Counted from the stretch's first letter, positions 11,163 to 23,525 are shown. The stretch: 64,000 nucleotides of DNA from Grammothele lineata (GCA_002150815.3 NDFF03000320.1:620001-684000); one strand, 5' to 3'. The notes: generated by a model not told the origin, from the sequence alone. Made by a program: numbers and translations.

Positions 11163-12194
11163 ATGCAGAGCGTCGGAGCCAACCTCCGCTCAGGTCAGTC
11201 GTCCCAGTGCGCTCATGATATCTGCAATCTAATTCTTGCTTCAGTCGGTCGAAATGTCTCTCTGACCGCGCCTGCTCACACTGTCGCATCTACTTCGCGT
11301 GCTTTCCGTCCTCACAACGTGCAGCGGCGCAAGTACGTTCGTAGTCAGTCGCGTGAGGGATGACGTGCTGACGTGTCTTGTGAAGTGCCTCATTCGGCCT
11401 GCCCAACTTCAAAGGTCCGATGTCCTGGATCCGCGAGTCGCTCTCGCCCAACGTGCGTCAGAAGAACACCGAAGAGGAAATTGAGGCCGCCCGTAGGCGG
11501 GCAGCTGAGAAAGGGCAGCTGAACATCTTCGAGTCTCTTCCATCCGTGGAGGATGGAAAGGTTGTGGAAACCTCCAAGGGCCGCGAGGTTGCCGAGAAGG
11601 TCGTGCCTGCGTGGAAGCAGAAGACCTACACCGAGGTGCGCCGTTTGGCTTTGCAGGCTCTTTTTCCGTGCTCAACCCGTGGTACAGCATAAATACTCTA
11701 CGGCGAACTTCAAAATCTCCCACCGGAAGTTGAACTTGCTCGGCCGGCAGATCGCAGGCAAGCCCATAGACCACGCTATCCTCCAGATGCAGTTCAGCGA
11801 GAAGCGGGCGAGTAAGCGCATCAAGAGCATGCTCGTCGTTGCCAAGTCGCACGCCGTGAATCTGAAGAACCTCAGCGACCAGAGGCTTATTGTCTGTGCG
11901 TGCCTTCAGTCGCATACTTTACGCACCCTGCCTAACAGACGTGACGGTATAGCCGAGTCGTGGGTCACGAAGGGTCCCAACCAGTTCAAGCGGTATGACA
12001 TGAAGGGGCGTGGTAGGGCGGGTATCAAGGTACACCCGCACTCGCGCTTGCATGTGGTGTTGAAGGAGGGAAAGACGCGAGCCGAGCAACAGGCGGCGGA
12101 GCGGCAGAGAAAGCTGAGCAAGATTATGTCGGCGGGTCTGGTTAGGGAGGACGTTCCCATCCGTCGCAGTCCCGGTGCTTCGTGGGCATGGTAG
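11163..12194 (+). CDS. MRPL22: Mitochondrial ribosomal protein uL22m
   Basis: Large-subunit protein of the mitochondrial ribosome, homologous to bacterial L22, which lines the peptide exit tunnel. Exons 11163-11193, 11245-11332, 11386-11635, 11688-11895 and 11953-12194 give 272 aa. The first 40 residues are basic and Ser/Thr-rich, a plausible mitochondrial targeting peptide. The L22 core runs from about residue 125 (HKYSTANFKISHRKLNLLGR) through KRIKSMLVVAKSHAVN to ESWVTKGPNQFKRYDMKGRG and the conserved loop end GIKVHPHSRLHVVL. Frame is kept across all four introns. The fourth junction (LIV/SESW) is the least certain because two donors lie 4 bp apart. Divergent from YOS1. Confidence 0.92.
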
Positions 12195-12423
12195 AGAGAA
12201 CACGTATATGCATACATTACACACCGCTCCTAATCACGCATTTATGCTCACCGCCGTGGCCATATGTTGGATACGAACTCTAAGCGCGAGTCCATTGCAC
12301 GTTGACTCCGGGCGCAGCAGCTGGCTGAGCGCGGTGCTATTTCGGGAGACGCGCCACGACACGTCGCGCTAAAGCACTTTGGTCGCGGACCACCTCCGTC
12401 TTCCTGCATCCTCCTCCCTCACT

Positions 12424-14177
12424 ATGCCACGGCACTGGCAGGCACCCTTCTCACTCCTTCTGTCTCTCTTCCTTCTTCCAATATGCAGCTTCGCCGCTAA
12501 TTCGTTCGAGAATACCGCCATCGTCCGCACGGTCGAGCTCGGCGGCTCCCTCGTGTCCGTCACGACCACGTATGCTGTAAAGGCGCTCGAGGATGGCTCA
12601 AGTGTGTACACCATCGCGCTCGGCGAGCAAGAACACGCGCGCACGAGCTGGCTGGAGGCGAAGCTTAAAGGCCAGTCCGAGCTGCTGCCCCTGGAGGACT
12701 TTGGGTACCACCCTGACAGGTATGTACGCGCGGTTCGACTGCGCTGAGGGGTATGTTAAGGACGTGCGTAATGAAACCTTGGTTGCTTCCCCTGCAGCGG
12801 TGTGTATCTGTACACAGTCGAGCTCCCCAAGGCTCTAAAATCCAACGGGACTGCGAACCTGGTCGTGGAGACCGTCCAGACACATGCGACCTACCCGTGG
12901 CCGGAGGAGGCGTCACAGAAGGATGGCCAATCAATGAAGTACGAGTCGGAGCTGTTTGTGCTGAGTCCGTACAAGACTGCTGTGCAGCGGACGAAGTTTA
13001 GGTACGCTCTGCAACTATGCTCCCAAGAGATAGTCGTGAATGTTCTATTTCAGGTCACCAAGTCCTCAAGTGCACTCCTACTCCGCCCCGGAAGATGTTG
13101 AGTTCGCATCGGATTCGGTCGTGACCAAGTCCGGTGCGACTATCACGTACGGTCCCTTCCACAACATTCCTCCTTCAGCCCTTTCGGAGTTCGTGGCCAA
13201 GAAGCAGAAACCAGTGATCGTTCACTACAGTTTTGATTATCCCGTCCTAGAAGTAACGAAGCTCGAGCGTGTTGCGGAGATCAGCCATTGGGGCGCCAAC
13301 CTCAACATACAAGACACCATGGTCCTCCGGAATGCCGGCCCCCGGTGAGTCTGCATACACGCACGCTGCTCCATGCGCTGAACAGATCACGCTAGGCTCA
13401 AGGGCCACTTCTCGCGCCTCGAGTACCAATCCCAGGCCTACTTTGGACGCCAGCAGCCGCACACGATCCCGGGGTTGACGCTCCACCTCCCCGCTGGTAT
13501 CCACGACGCGTACTACTACGATCTCGTTGGGAACGTCTCCACCTCTCACCTTCGGACAACGCCCTCCGTGCCCAAGGGCTCGGACAGCCACCGGTCTAGC
13601 GTGCTGGAGTTAAAGCCTCGGTACCCTATCATGGGCGGGTGGAACTACAGCTTCACGCTCGGCTGGGACTCCCCCCTCGAAGACTACGCTGGGTACGACA
13701 AAACCACGGGTAAGTACGTCGTCAGCGTTCCAATCATGACAGTCATCCCCGGCGCCGTGGTCGATGAGGCCACACTCACCATCATCTTGCCTGAGGGTGC
13801 CACGTAAGTACTCTACACTGTTGGCGAGGCAGATAATGCATGCTGAGACGCCTGTTCCAGCGATATCGACTACCACCTACCCTACCCTACGCTTGAGGAG
13901 CATATCTCCAAGCACATCACTTACCTCGACACGATCGGTCGGCCGATGATCACGCTCAAGTACACCCAGCTCACCGCGAAGCACGATGGCAACGTTTATG
14001 TGAGTACGCTTAAAATACTCTCCGAACCCAGGTGTTCACGTTGTTACGCAGGTCACCTACAAGGTGCCATTCTCCGCGCACATGCGGAAGCCGGTCGCGG
14101 TCGCGACGGCGTTCATCAGTCTCTTCGTGCTCGGATTCGTGACGAAGCGCGTGGACGTTCGCATCAGGAGGAAGTGA
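12424..14177 (+). CDS. OST1: Oligosaccharyltransferase subunit Ost1 (ribophorin I)
   Basis: Subunit of the ER oligosaccharyltransferase that adds N-glycans to nascent proteins. Exons 12424-12719, 12798-13001, 13054-13344, 13396-13803, 13861-13999 and 14052-14177 give 487 aa, close to yeast Ost1. A signal peptide occupies about residues 1-24. The lumenal part has ribophorin blocks such as KYESELFVLSPYKT, ITYGPFHNIPP, HYSFDYPVLEVTKLERV, ISHWG, and PRYPIMGGWNYSFTLGW. A single membrane helix near residues 455-477 (AVATAFISLFVLGFV) is followed by a short basic tail ending RIRRK, giving the expected type I topology. Both flanking genes are close: 229 bp from the uL22m gene and a 138-bp convergent gap to the next gene. 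Confidence 0.95.
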
Positions 14178-14315
14178 TATTGTACGTGTGTAGGCGCTGT
14201 CGTAAAATAACTTAACTCTCGCTTTCGTACCGGACGTTCACGAAGACCATGCATGTGTGAACGTTCCATTGAGTGATAATATACAGGTGCGTGGTGCTAT
14301 GTGTATGTGTGCTGA

Positions 14316-15032
14316 TTATCCCGTTCTATCACTGCTGAAGCTGTGGATCGTGAACGGTGTGCATCCTGGAGGAGGTGGCGAGCTGCGGGGACCACGCATC
14401 AGACCACGTAAACCCACAGAAGGCGCGCGCGTCGCTAGAACGAGAAGCTCACCACTGGAGGAACAGGAACAGGCCGTTGAGCCCGTTGACGTCCGCGCAC
14501 GAATAGAAAAGGCCCTGGTTGTCCTGCGCGCCGTTCTCGTAGAAGAGCATCGTGCCCTGCCAGCGCCAGCGACCGCCCTGCACGCCCTCGTCGCGGCGCG
14601 TGCCGACGACCATCTGGAGTGGGAGCGCGCCGTCCCCGGTCGTGTTCTGCACGTTGACGGGCATGATCGCGGACTCATTGTGGAAGTGCCAGAGCTGGTT
14701 CTGGTGGATGTAGAAAAGCGGCGGGGAGCGGTTCCGGTACATCGTCAAGTTCCCTGGGTTTCCTGCGCGCGGTGAGCGTGACGAGCTGCCGAGGATATCG
14801 CGCGAGCTGACGTACCTCGGGTGGCCGCGATGGACATGTAGAAGGGGACGTGGCCAGGCTGGCCCTGCGTCGATACGGGCCCGAGCCCTTCGAGGAAGGA
14901 CATGCCGGGAACGAGGTTCCCTATTGATGACCAGGAAGTGACGCTCTCGAACGAGGGCATGGCTGCGACGAGTGCAGTGAGCGCGAGGAGGTGCACGATG
15001 GTGACCAGGAGTATCCTAGTTGGGACGGCCAT
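14316..15032 (-). CDS. Small secreted protein, family not recognised
   Basis: Predicted extracellular protein of 197 aa; no function assigned. Exons 5' to 3' are 14816-15032, 14453-14762 and 14316-14382, joined in frame. Residues 1-24 are a clear signal peptide (MAVPTRILLVTIVHLLALTA). The mature part has the block PPLFYIHQNQLWHFHNES, sequons NES, NTT and NLT for N-glycosylation, and a Trp/Gly-rich segment with GGRWRWQGTMLFYENG followed by YSCADVNG. The aromatic, sequon-rich make-up resembles many uncharacterised basidiomycete secreted proteins. The last exon encodes a short Pro/Ser tail and is the least certain part. It is convergent with OST1 and divergent from the BRCT gene. Confidence 0.72.
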
Positions 15033-15585
15033 GGTTGGAACTTGGCTGACTGACGACCGGTGCGACTTGAAAGGGCGCAAGTTCAGCGACGAGCGCCGCC
15101 ATCGTGGAGCGTGTGCGCGTAATATACGATACGCCTCGGAGAATCTGCGCGGTACACGTCGGGCCACGCATACGAGCTGCACGGTGGGAGGGGGCAACCG
15201 GAGGAATCGGCACCACGGAGGCGCGCGCTGCCATCGTCTTGACGTCTGCGAGGAATTAGACGATCTGGGTGTTGAATGAGGGCTTGCGCGGACCCATGTC
15301 CAGCTGACCAGAAAGACAGGGCTCAGGAAAATCCAAGGTGATGCTTCGGAACGAGGCTGCGAGCCCGTATATATTCACGTGATCGCGATTCTGTTTGGCG
15401 GCAAAACAAGAACACGTCTGTGGCGTAGTCGTCGTGTTCGAGTTGCCGGGGGCTGTCGCGATTTCGATCAGGCCTTTTGTTTCGAACCACGACTACGCGA
15501 CGACTCAAGGTGTAACTTATCTCTATTTGCCTGAACCACCGAACTCTCCTTGCCCCGCTCGACTAGACTGTACTTACGTAGTGTG
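15033..15585. other. Divergent promoter, secreted protein / BRCT gene
   Basis: A 553-bp shared upstream region. Nothing coding is seen. The left part is the leader of the minus-strand secreted protein and 15480-15585 is the leader of the BRCT gene, with pyrimidine-rich stretches before its ATG. No convincing TATA box was found for either gene. Confidence 0.5.
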
Positions 15586-16517
15586 ATGGACAAGTTCGTC
15601 ACCGTCAAGAAGCCAAGTTCAAGCGCCGCGTTGAATGGGAAGCAAGAAAGCAAGTCGGAACGACAGAAGTTCAGATACAATCCCTATGGTGTGAGCAAGT
15701 CGAACGAGCGCAAGTTCGAAAACTGGAAGGACAAGAAACAGACCGAGAAGTAGGAGGCTACCCGCGTGTATGGAGATGTACGGCATGCTGATCTGTGACC
15801 CTGTCTGGTAGGATTCTAGCCCCATTAAAGAATGACGGACCAACCAAGCCATCCTCGTCGGCACTGACAAAGCATCTACTGAATACTCTGGGAGAGGAGT
15901 CCAACCCTATAACCCACTCTGACATTCGTCAACGCTCAGGTCGGGCCAACCACGTGCCCGTCTTCGAATCGAGGAAACCCGCTAACGTTCAGATAGATCA
16001 CATTTGCTCGGCCGCGACTGGTCATCAACGCTCAGACGGGAGGGGTCCCCAGACGCCGTACATCAAAGCGCGCGATAGGAAGCTGGCGAACCAATTACCC
16101 CAAGAAGCCACCTCGCAAGTGTTGCGGAATGTCCGAGTATACATCAACGGGTATTTGGACAACGCGACCGATATCGAGATGAAGCGCATCGTCGTGCTGG
16201 CCGGTGGACAAGTTCAGTGCGTGTGGTCAGACAAGCAGACTGAGTGAGACAGGCTGACGGTCCACTGTAGACGGACTGTGTCTGGCGCGACGCACATCCT
16301 GACATCACACCAGCTGAACGGGGCAAACACCCAAAAGCATCTGACGTCCAAGTCAAAGCATATTGTGCATGTTGTGAGGCCCGAGTGGGTGACGGACAGC
16401 ATCGCTGCAGGCAAGCGCAAGCCAGAAAGAGAGTACTCCGTCATCAAGAATGTTGCTGTGTCCAAGATTACAGACTTGTTTCAGACCGGCGGAAGCATTA
16501 TACCAAATGTTGACTAG
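15586..16517 (+). CDS. Stand-alone BRCT protein of the REV1 N-terminal type
   Basis: Likely a nuclear DNA-damage-response adaptor; BRCT domains bind phosphoproteins or DNA ends. Exons 15586-15749, 15812-16216 and 16271-16517 give 271 aa. The BRCT domain covers about residues 156-250. It begins VLRNVRVYINGYLDNATDIE, close to the REV1 form (VxINGY), continues with LAGGQVQRT and ATHILTSH, and has the core tryptophan in VVRPEWVTDSIAAGK. Residues 1-150 are polar and basic and probably disordered. REV1 proteins continue into a Y-family polymerase after the BRCT domain, but here the stop at 16515 is soon followed by the EFR3 promoter and gene, and no polymerase motif is present. It could be a truncated paralogue or a distinct BRCT-only family. 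Confidence 0.83.
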
Positions 16518-16863
16518 ATGGGAGGAGGGGACAGAACGAATGAAGCGGACGTATGTACGAGATGTAGAGATATTCCCACAGTTATGAATGCCGGGCGTGT
16601 GCAAGACCTGATCTGGTATATGGACTGCGAGCGTTTCCTCCTGCGTTTGCGAACAGTCCATCCCGAGATGAGAACCCAGCGAGCTGGAAGCGGTGGCCGC
16701 CGCGGGCGGGGCGAGGGCGGGCGGGAGGCTGTGGGCGCGGAGGCGCGCTGTGGCTCGAGGAGGCGATTTGGCCGAGGCGCGCGGCGCAGTCATCGCTGCC
16801 CGTCACTCCACTCCTTCCTCCAACGGTCTCCTCTCCTTCCTCTCCTGCTACCCTAGCTCTCGC
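16518..16863. other. Intergenic, BRCT gene to EFR3
   Basis: A 346-bp gap. A very GC-rich, purine-biased segment lies at 16680-16780 and a pyrimidine-rich leader at 16800-16860 runs up to the EFR3 start. No coding evidence. Confidence 0.5.
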
Positions 16864-19800
16864 ATGCACCTCTTCACCTCAAACCATATACAGCTCGTCT
16901 CTGCCTGCTACCCGCCAGCGTCCGCACTCCTCACCGCCGGCCCCGACTACTCCCCCAACTCCCAAGAGCTATCCCGCCTCACATACTATGCCGCAAACCG
17001 CCCAGGCAAGATCAACAAGCTTGGTGGCGAGCTCGAGAAGCGAGTGAAGGCGGATTGTAGGAGGGCCGCTGCTGGAAATGCAAAGGCACGCGCGTAAGTT
17101 CCTCCGCCCGCTCCATGCGCATACACGCAGAGAACAGCTCGAACAGGTCCCTCCTCGTAACTCTGGCCGTGTTCAAGGCACTCGCGTCGGAGTGCCGTAG
17201 AGATATGGCTCAACTCTCTCCCGCCCTGTTGTCCTCTGTGAACGCTACCCTGTCGGCGCTTCCAACAGACCTGGAAATCGCTGCACGAGCAGCTTCTGTG
17301 GTATGTATCTGACGTCACACGATATGGCCTCCTCATAAATGTTCAATGTGCAGTTCACCGCGTGGACTACATACACAAACGGCGCTGTTATTGGTATCGA
17401 TCCTAAAATGACAGACGATTACATGGACTGTCTCAAGCACTTCTCGAGGTTAGGTCACATAGACCACAAGGATCCTGAGACGCGCAACCGGTTCGTCAAT
17501 TATATGCGCTCCACACCATGCCTTCCATTCATCTTCCACCCATACGGCAGCACACGTCTCGTAGGCCTGGCCGCGCTTGCTGCTGTTGTTAATTCAGACA
17601 CATTATACCATTCCGTATCCCACTTCCAACCTCAAGTAGCGATCATTATGGCGGCCCTCCTCCTTCCTTTTTTCCAAGTGGACCTTTCAGTGCTCAACCA
17701 TGAGTGAGCTGCAATGCTAACACTGTGCATGACGACTTCTGACAACGTTACGTTCAGACTATCGGATATCAAAGAGCAACCGAATTCTCCTATCATTGAC
17801 GAGTTCCGAACAAAACCTACTCTCGAAAGGAGAGCTGCCTCAATCCACATTCATATTGACGGCGACCAGGGACCTACCAATGCAGATGTCGCCAACACCG
17901 CATTACGCGCGACATCGTCACTTCTGGGTCACACAAATGGCAGCCAAGCGTCTACAGTGGTGAAGGCAGCGCTGGACACCCTTGACCAATATGGCGGGTG
18001 GGATCAAGTTGAGCACTGTCAATGGGTTTCCCAGAAGGCAGCGGAGTGGACGCAGTATCAGTACCGTTATGGCATTCCTACTCGCCTGGTAGAGTGTCTA
18101 GCGGACGGGCAAGATGCACCAGAGCCCACAAGAAGGCAGTTTACCCTAGCAGCCATGATTACCACGGTGTTCACATCGCCTACGCCATTGGTCAACCTCT
18201 CCACCTCGGACATTGTCGCCACACTGATTAGCATTGCCTTGCGGCGAGTCGCTGTCTCACCGGATGATGCCCTTCTGCCGGCTCTTGTGGAGTGTATTTC
18301 TTCCTTGGGCACACATGTCTACTACGCGGATCAGATACAAGACTTGGCTGGGGAACTGATAAGTCGCCTAGTCATCGTGGAGGCGAACGGTATACCTGGT
18401 GCCGGCAAAGCTAGCCAGGAACGTGCGCGAATTCAGGCTGTCCGCTGTCTCCTCACGGGTCTCCTGGGCTTGATCCATGCTGCCGACGTGCATGATGCAG
18501 GGAAAGACTTGGACGAAGATACGAAGAAGACCGGAACAAGCTCAGCCCTCCCTCCAGCTCCGGAGACCCGCTTATCTAACGAAGGCCACCTCCGGCCCTC
18601 TCGTCGCACGAAAGTCACTCCTGAATCGTGGCAAGACACGATGTCGCTACTGTGTGACCGTGAATTTGCTGTGCGAGCGGACTATGCGAAAGCCCTCGTC
18701 GAGTATGTCGAGACGGAAATTCCGAAGTTCAGCGACAAAGCCGACACCGACGGGGTTAGACGACCAAAAACTCTTGCCGAAGGCCCCACACAGCAGACGA
18801 TAACGGCGAAGACGATGATCTATGGCGACTCCACAACGCGATTTCTCAACGCCTTACATGGATACGCGTATGCTCTCGCGACTGCGCCCAAGCTCGGGAT
18901 ACGCAGCGATTCCTCCACGCCGTCTTCCGAACGTGCCTCGCCCGCGAATGGAGACGACACCCTTCGTGCCAGCGACCGGCGGTCGATGAATTTCCCATCC
19001 CGTTCACGGCGGACGTCTCTCGTGTCTCGGATGCTGAAGGACGCGCCCACGCAGATCTCGGCTTCAGCGCGTATAGCAGCAGAATTTTCTGATTACGGAA
19101 ACATCTTCGCTGTGTTGAAGATGTCGCACGAGCAGCTCCCCGTCCGGACCCTGCTCACGGGCGTGCCTATGCTCGCCACGCTCGAGAACGCCACGAGAGT
19201 GGGCGAGCCGCTCGAAGGCTCGGCTGCAAGCTCAGCGCGCGCGATCAAGGAGCTCGTGGCGAAAACGTGGCTTGTCATCGGCAGGGTCTGGAGCTGTGCT
19301 TCCGTTACGGAAGTGGCGGAGAAGGTGAGCTCGTCTGGCAGCTCAGGGTTGTTGGTCCGCGCGCTCAACTCCCTGTTGCTCATGTGCAGACACTTGCGGC
19401 CTTGCCACCGTCGTCCCCGCTGCCGAGTCTTCCGGATTGGCAGTTCGGAACCTTCCCGCCTCCGCAGCAGCCAGCGCCCTTCCCCTCCGACGTCCCCGTC
19501 GGGGGCGCTCTGCCCGAGATCGACACCAGCGCCCTGCTGGAAGCGCTCACCGCTAGCCCCAGCGTTCAGGAGGCAACGGGGCTCGGGCAAGCTGACCTAC
19601 TCCGCCGACTGAGCGGGTCAGATTGGAGCGCGGACAGTGCGTTCAAAGAATGTGAGTTAACCCCCTCTTCTTCCTTATGGCACCCTGTTCCCTCTGTGCA
19701 CTGAACTTACGGGCCCCTTCACCGTCGTGCAGCCATGGAGACGAAGCAGCGATTCGACTCCCTTTCCGGCGACGGCCTCTCGCCGCTCATCAAGGTCGCG

Positions 19801-20285
19801 CCCGCGCTCATGCACGCCGAAAATCTCTCGATGCAGTCCCTTGCGCGCGCGGGACGCGGCGGCGTCGGCGTGACGGACCTACGTGAGGCGCTTGAGGGAC
19901 GGAGCTCCCTCTCGATGTCGAATCCGAACCTCGCCGCCGCGGCCAGCGCCGCGAGCGCGCGGGTGCCGTCGATCTCGACGCTCGACCACGCGAGCGCGAC
20001 ACAAGCCCCACTAGCAAGGCTCACCCCGACGCGCTCTCGTGGGGCACCGGGGCAGAGGACGACAGGGAAGCCGCGTCCGGGCGAGGTGAAAGACGTGTTG
20101 AACAAGCTTGGGATCGGGAAGCAGAACGGCGGTGCAGCTCTCAAGTCGTCCTTCTCTGGCATGCAGCGGACGACGTCGAGGTACGTGTTGGTGTGCTGCC
20201 GCTTTTTGTCTGAGCGACATCGGACTGACGTCTACTGCCTTGCAGGACTCCGCCTGCGTTTACGCCCCCGTACACCGCGACATAG
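16864..20285 (+). CDS. EFR3: EFR3, plasma-membrane PI4-kinase anchor
   Basis: Efr3 anchors the PI4-kinase complex (Stt4/Ypp1) at the plasma membrane and so supports PI4P synthesis. Exons 16864-17093, 17147-17300, 17354-17703, 17758-19324, 19390-19651, 19733-20180 and 20246-20285 give 1016 aa. The N terminus MHLFTSNHIQLVSACYPP matches the Efr3 start, including a cysteine that could be palmitoylated. Helical-repeat-like sequence follows (LLVTLAVFKALASECR, AWTTYTNGAVIGIDP). The centre holds DREFAVRADYAKALVEYVE, and the C-terminal third is Ser/Pro/Ala-rich with low complexity, as in other fungal Efr3 proteins. The short last exon (TPPAFTPPYTAT) depends on splice signals only. It is the largest gene in the left half and has no partner of the complex nearby. 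Confidence 0.9.
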
Positions 20286-21301
20286 GCTGTCGTCTCACTT
20301 CTATCCTCTTCATGGTTTGGACTTGGCGCGCATTCCTATATAATACCACAGCTAGCTTAGCAGAAGTATATATTTGCCCGTGTTTCTGGCATCGGCGTGG
20401 CCCCCTTAATTCAGTCAACTTTTTTGAGGTTTTTGTCCGACTCGCCTGCTCGACTGCCGTGTCTGGAATTTGAGGATGCCAGCTGGGTGCAAAATCGTAG
20501 ACCGCATCTCGTTTTTCCTCCGTAGGAGCAGGGTGGCGCGTCGACCCATGTATGGTAGGCCGCTCCGACTATGCGAGCGGGTCCACTGCGACGAACCCAC
20601 ACTTGCCACAGTCAGCAGGCTCTCAGCCAATGACTTCGACGCCAGGCTCCTCAACACGCCACGTGCTCCTACGGGCGAATAGACGATGATGGACTACGAT
20701 TTTGCACCCAGCTGGCACTCCACATGCCGATCCACGTTAGCAACGCACAGCAGTTACTGTCGCTGCCAGTGCGTGTGGCGTATGTTTATCAGCATACAGG
20801 CGAGATCCATCCGTTGCGGTATAGTGGGGTGTCATCAAGGCAGATAAATAACAACTTCTTGAGCGAGCCGCTGTGTGGCTGCCTAGAAACGTGGGCGAGC
20901 AAAAGGCTACGAAACCTAAGCATCTGTGCCTAGACCGAGACTAGCTAGGTCCTCCACGGTATTCGGAATGCTATCTTCATACTTTGTGGTATGCAGAAAA
21001 GAAGTTGCCTATGATTCCTGAGGCCATGTTCTAGACCAGCAATTGCCCGGCACGTACATATAATTGCCCTAACGGCGGAAGGTAATTTGACTTATGCCAT
21101 ACGATGGCAGGGGTCATTAACGTACGTGAGTCGCGTCGCACTCTTCGATGATCTCATACTCGACGTCACAAGACGCTGCGGCACATTGAGCAGATGGTCG
21201 AACCGTAGAAGAACGTTTCACGAACAACAAGTCAACAGCAGTATGTCTCGAACGACGAAATCCAGCCTCCAAGGCGTACGACCCATAAGCAAATCCGTAA
21301 T
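20286..21301. other. Intergenic between convergent EFR3 and VPS52
   Basis: About 1 kb with no gene. It contains the 241-bp fold-back element at 20477-20717. The remainder (20720-21300) is stop-rich and shows no repeat or RNA gene that I could recognise. Confidence 0.6.
20477..20717. mobile_element. 241-bp fold-back element, MITE-like
   Basis: The ends are perfect 24-bp inverted repeats: 20477-20500 (beginning TGCCAGCTGGGTGC) and 20694-20717 (ending GCACCCAGCTGGCA). A second inverted pair lies inside: CCGTAGGAGCA at 20520-20530 and its complement at 20664-20674, continuing with partly matched sequence (GGTGGCGCG against CACGCCAC). The whole unit could fold into one long hairpin with an unpaired centre. 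There is no open reading frame of interest, so if mobile it must be non-autonomous. No convincing target-site duplication is seen outside the ends, which leaves the superfamily open. Confidence 0.7.
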
Positions 21302-23525
21302 CTACCTACGCCCATGAGTAGAGGCTACTCTGCGGCGAGCCTCCTCGTCCCGCTCTCGCCAATATGCGAGCTCGCTCTGTGCCTTGGGATGACTTGTCGG
21401 CCGATAACCATTCTGTACAAGATGGAATTAGCGATAATAGACGAGACGGAAAAGCAGGCTAACTCACGCTCAGTCCCTGCAAGAGCTGCTCGTAAAAGGT
21501 GGACTGAGCGGACGCCTTCGCGACTGGCTCTCCCAGCTTCTCCGTATGGCCTGTTATCAGTTTGGCTAGCTCTTGTCGTAGACGCAGAAGGCTGTGTTCG
21601 CCAGAAGCAAGGGTCGGAAATTAGAGCTGCCTCCCACCTGGTACGGGTCATAGACGCACTTTGAAAAAATCATTGTTTCCTCCGGCTGGTCTGTAAGCGC
21701 GATAAACGCATTGAACAGCACGACGTAGCGTCGGCACACCGCGGCCACCGCGGCGTCCGTTGTCATCGAACCTGCGCGGCGGAAGTAACCCCCGCCCGCG
21801 GTGGTACCTTCAGCGAGCTTCTTGAGCGCGTCCGTGTAGTCGGCCATGAGTTTCTGGAACACTGGCCACATCTTGAGGCGAAGCGCAAAGATGAACGTCT
21901 CGAGCGGGCCGCACCCCCGCCGCTGCACTTCGTCCGCAATGTCCTCCGTAAGGCGGATCATTGTCAGCAGCGGGATCACAGGCGGTGCGGGCTCGAGCGC
22001 GCCTGCGACGAATGTTTGGCAGTAGTCGAGGACGGGATCCATGACCTGCTTCCAGAGCGCGTTGAGCGCGGCCTGTTCTTCCTTTGTTGGGCCCACGCCA
22101 TCGACAACCGCAGGAGAACCAGCGCCGAGCACAGAGGTGATACTCATGACACGCTGACGTGGCGACATGGTGTCACTCCCGCCAATGTCAGAGGTGGCAG
22201 GGGTTGACCGAAATTCGTCGAACTCGCCCTTGGTGGGCGACAGGGCGGACGGCGACATGGATGCACTATGTGGTTCGTTTATTCTATGATCGAAGCGAGG
22301 CTCGTTGGCAAAGAAGGTAGTGATGAATGAGTATTCGGCCGTCGCGTTGTCCATGAGGACAAGAAGGGCGGCGCGAACTACCGCTTCGAGCGGCTCTTTC
22401 TGTCAAATCCATTAGACATGTACGTGTTAAGGTGTATAAAACCAACATGATTCTTATCGTCCGCCATGTACGCCATGGTAACGCTAGGACCGTCGATTCT
22501 GGCGTAGGCGAGGCGATGAGGGTCATATTCTGGCACCTGTGAGGACTCCGCGACGCTAGTCGTGAGGGACTCCGCTTTCTCCGTCGTCCTGACCTAGCTG
22601 CACCTTTGGTCACACGTCGTAATCTTGAGCAGTAGCGAACCCACCTTTACCCAACCCAAACCCCGGAGATATCTCCGAAAGCCGGTTTCGAAAAAGGTTC
22701 GTACTGTGCTCACGTACGCTCTTTGTACTTCATTTGCAACGTTGGCGGCGTGGTGTTGGAGGAACGCGAAGAGTGGACGATACTTCATCCACACGGATGA
22801 CTGAATGACTTGGAGGTTGGTAGTCATGCTGGTGCGCATTGGCTCGAGCATCGACAGGAAGAATGTTCTCAGCTTCGTAGCAGCCTGACACGCGGGTTGG
22901 AATTAAGCGAGGGAGTAATAGGATGAACGCACCACTATCCGGAGCCCTTCCGCAACCTCGGACAGATCCCGCGCTGCCTTAACCCGAACTCTGAGCTTGA
23001 GCGTATCTAACCGTCTCTCGAACTCCGTGATAGCGGGTATCCAGCTCTCATCGACTCGTGTGTCAAGAATGAGCGTTGCGAGTGCAGGTGGGATGGCAAG
23101 GTCAGAGATGAGATTGGAGAGCGGTTTCTCAATTTTCTTCTCTCGTCGTTAGATATACAAGAGAACAAAACTCGTATAACGTGTACTCACGCGTCTGCTC
23201 TTCAGCCTGTTATCAATGTCCTTGCTCCTATCTTGGAGGTTCGAGATCTGACCAGAAACCGCGGAGAGGTCCTTTTGGAACGTGGAAAGAAATCCCTCTA
23301 ACGAGTCGAGTAGATTCACGCTAGTCTGCGAGACGAGACAATGGGAATGAGGACGCAATAAGTCGAAAAGGATAGCTTACTTGGACTTGTTCGTGCAGCT
23401 CGACGAAATCGCGTGCGCGCAGCTGGTCTTGCGCGTATAGTTGAGCAATGGTGAGACGACATGGCATGCTACTCACGGGATGGTCCGCTACGGGAAGGAC
23501 CTGGCTGATCCTCATTATTGGCCAT
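21302..23525 (-). CDS. VPS52: Vps52, GARP tethering-complex subunit
   Basis: Subunit of the GARP (and EARP) complex that tethers endosome-derived vesicles at the trans-Golgi network. Exons 5' to 3': 23477-23525, 23381-23427, 23191-23325, 22933-23136, 22645-22884, 22447-22593, 21660-22399, 21468-21591 and 21302-21412, giving 598 aa. The conserved coiled-coil block spans residues 17-90 (DFVELHEQVQTSVNLLDSLE, then FLSTFQKDLSAVSGQI, DRSKDIDNRLKSRRKIEKPL). Later family marks are SWIPAITEFERRL, EYDPHRLAYARID and, near the C terminus, MIFSNLLRLRQELAKLITGH, which is completed only when the intron at 21592-21659 is removed. Nine exons join in frame; the first two are short and less certain. Convergent with EFR3 and divergent from the first monooxygenase. 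Confidence 0.92.
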
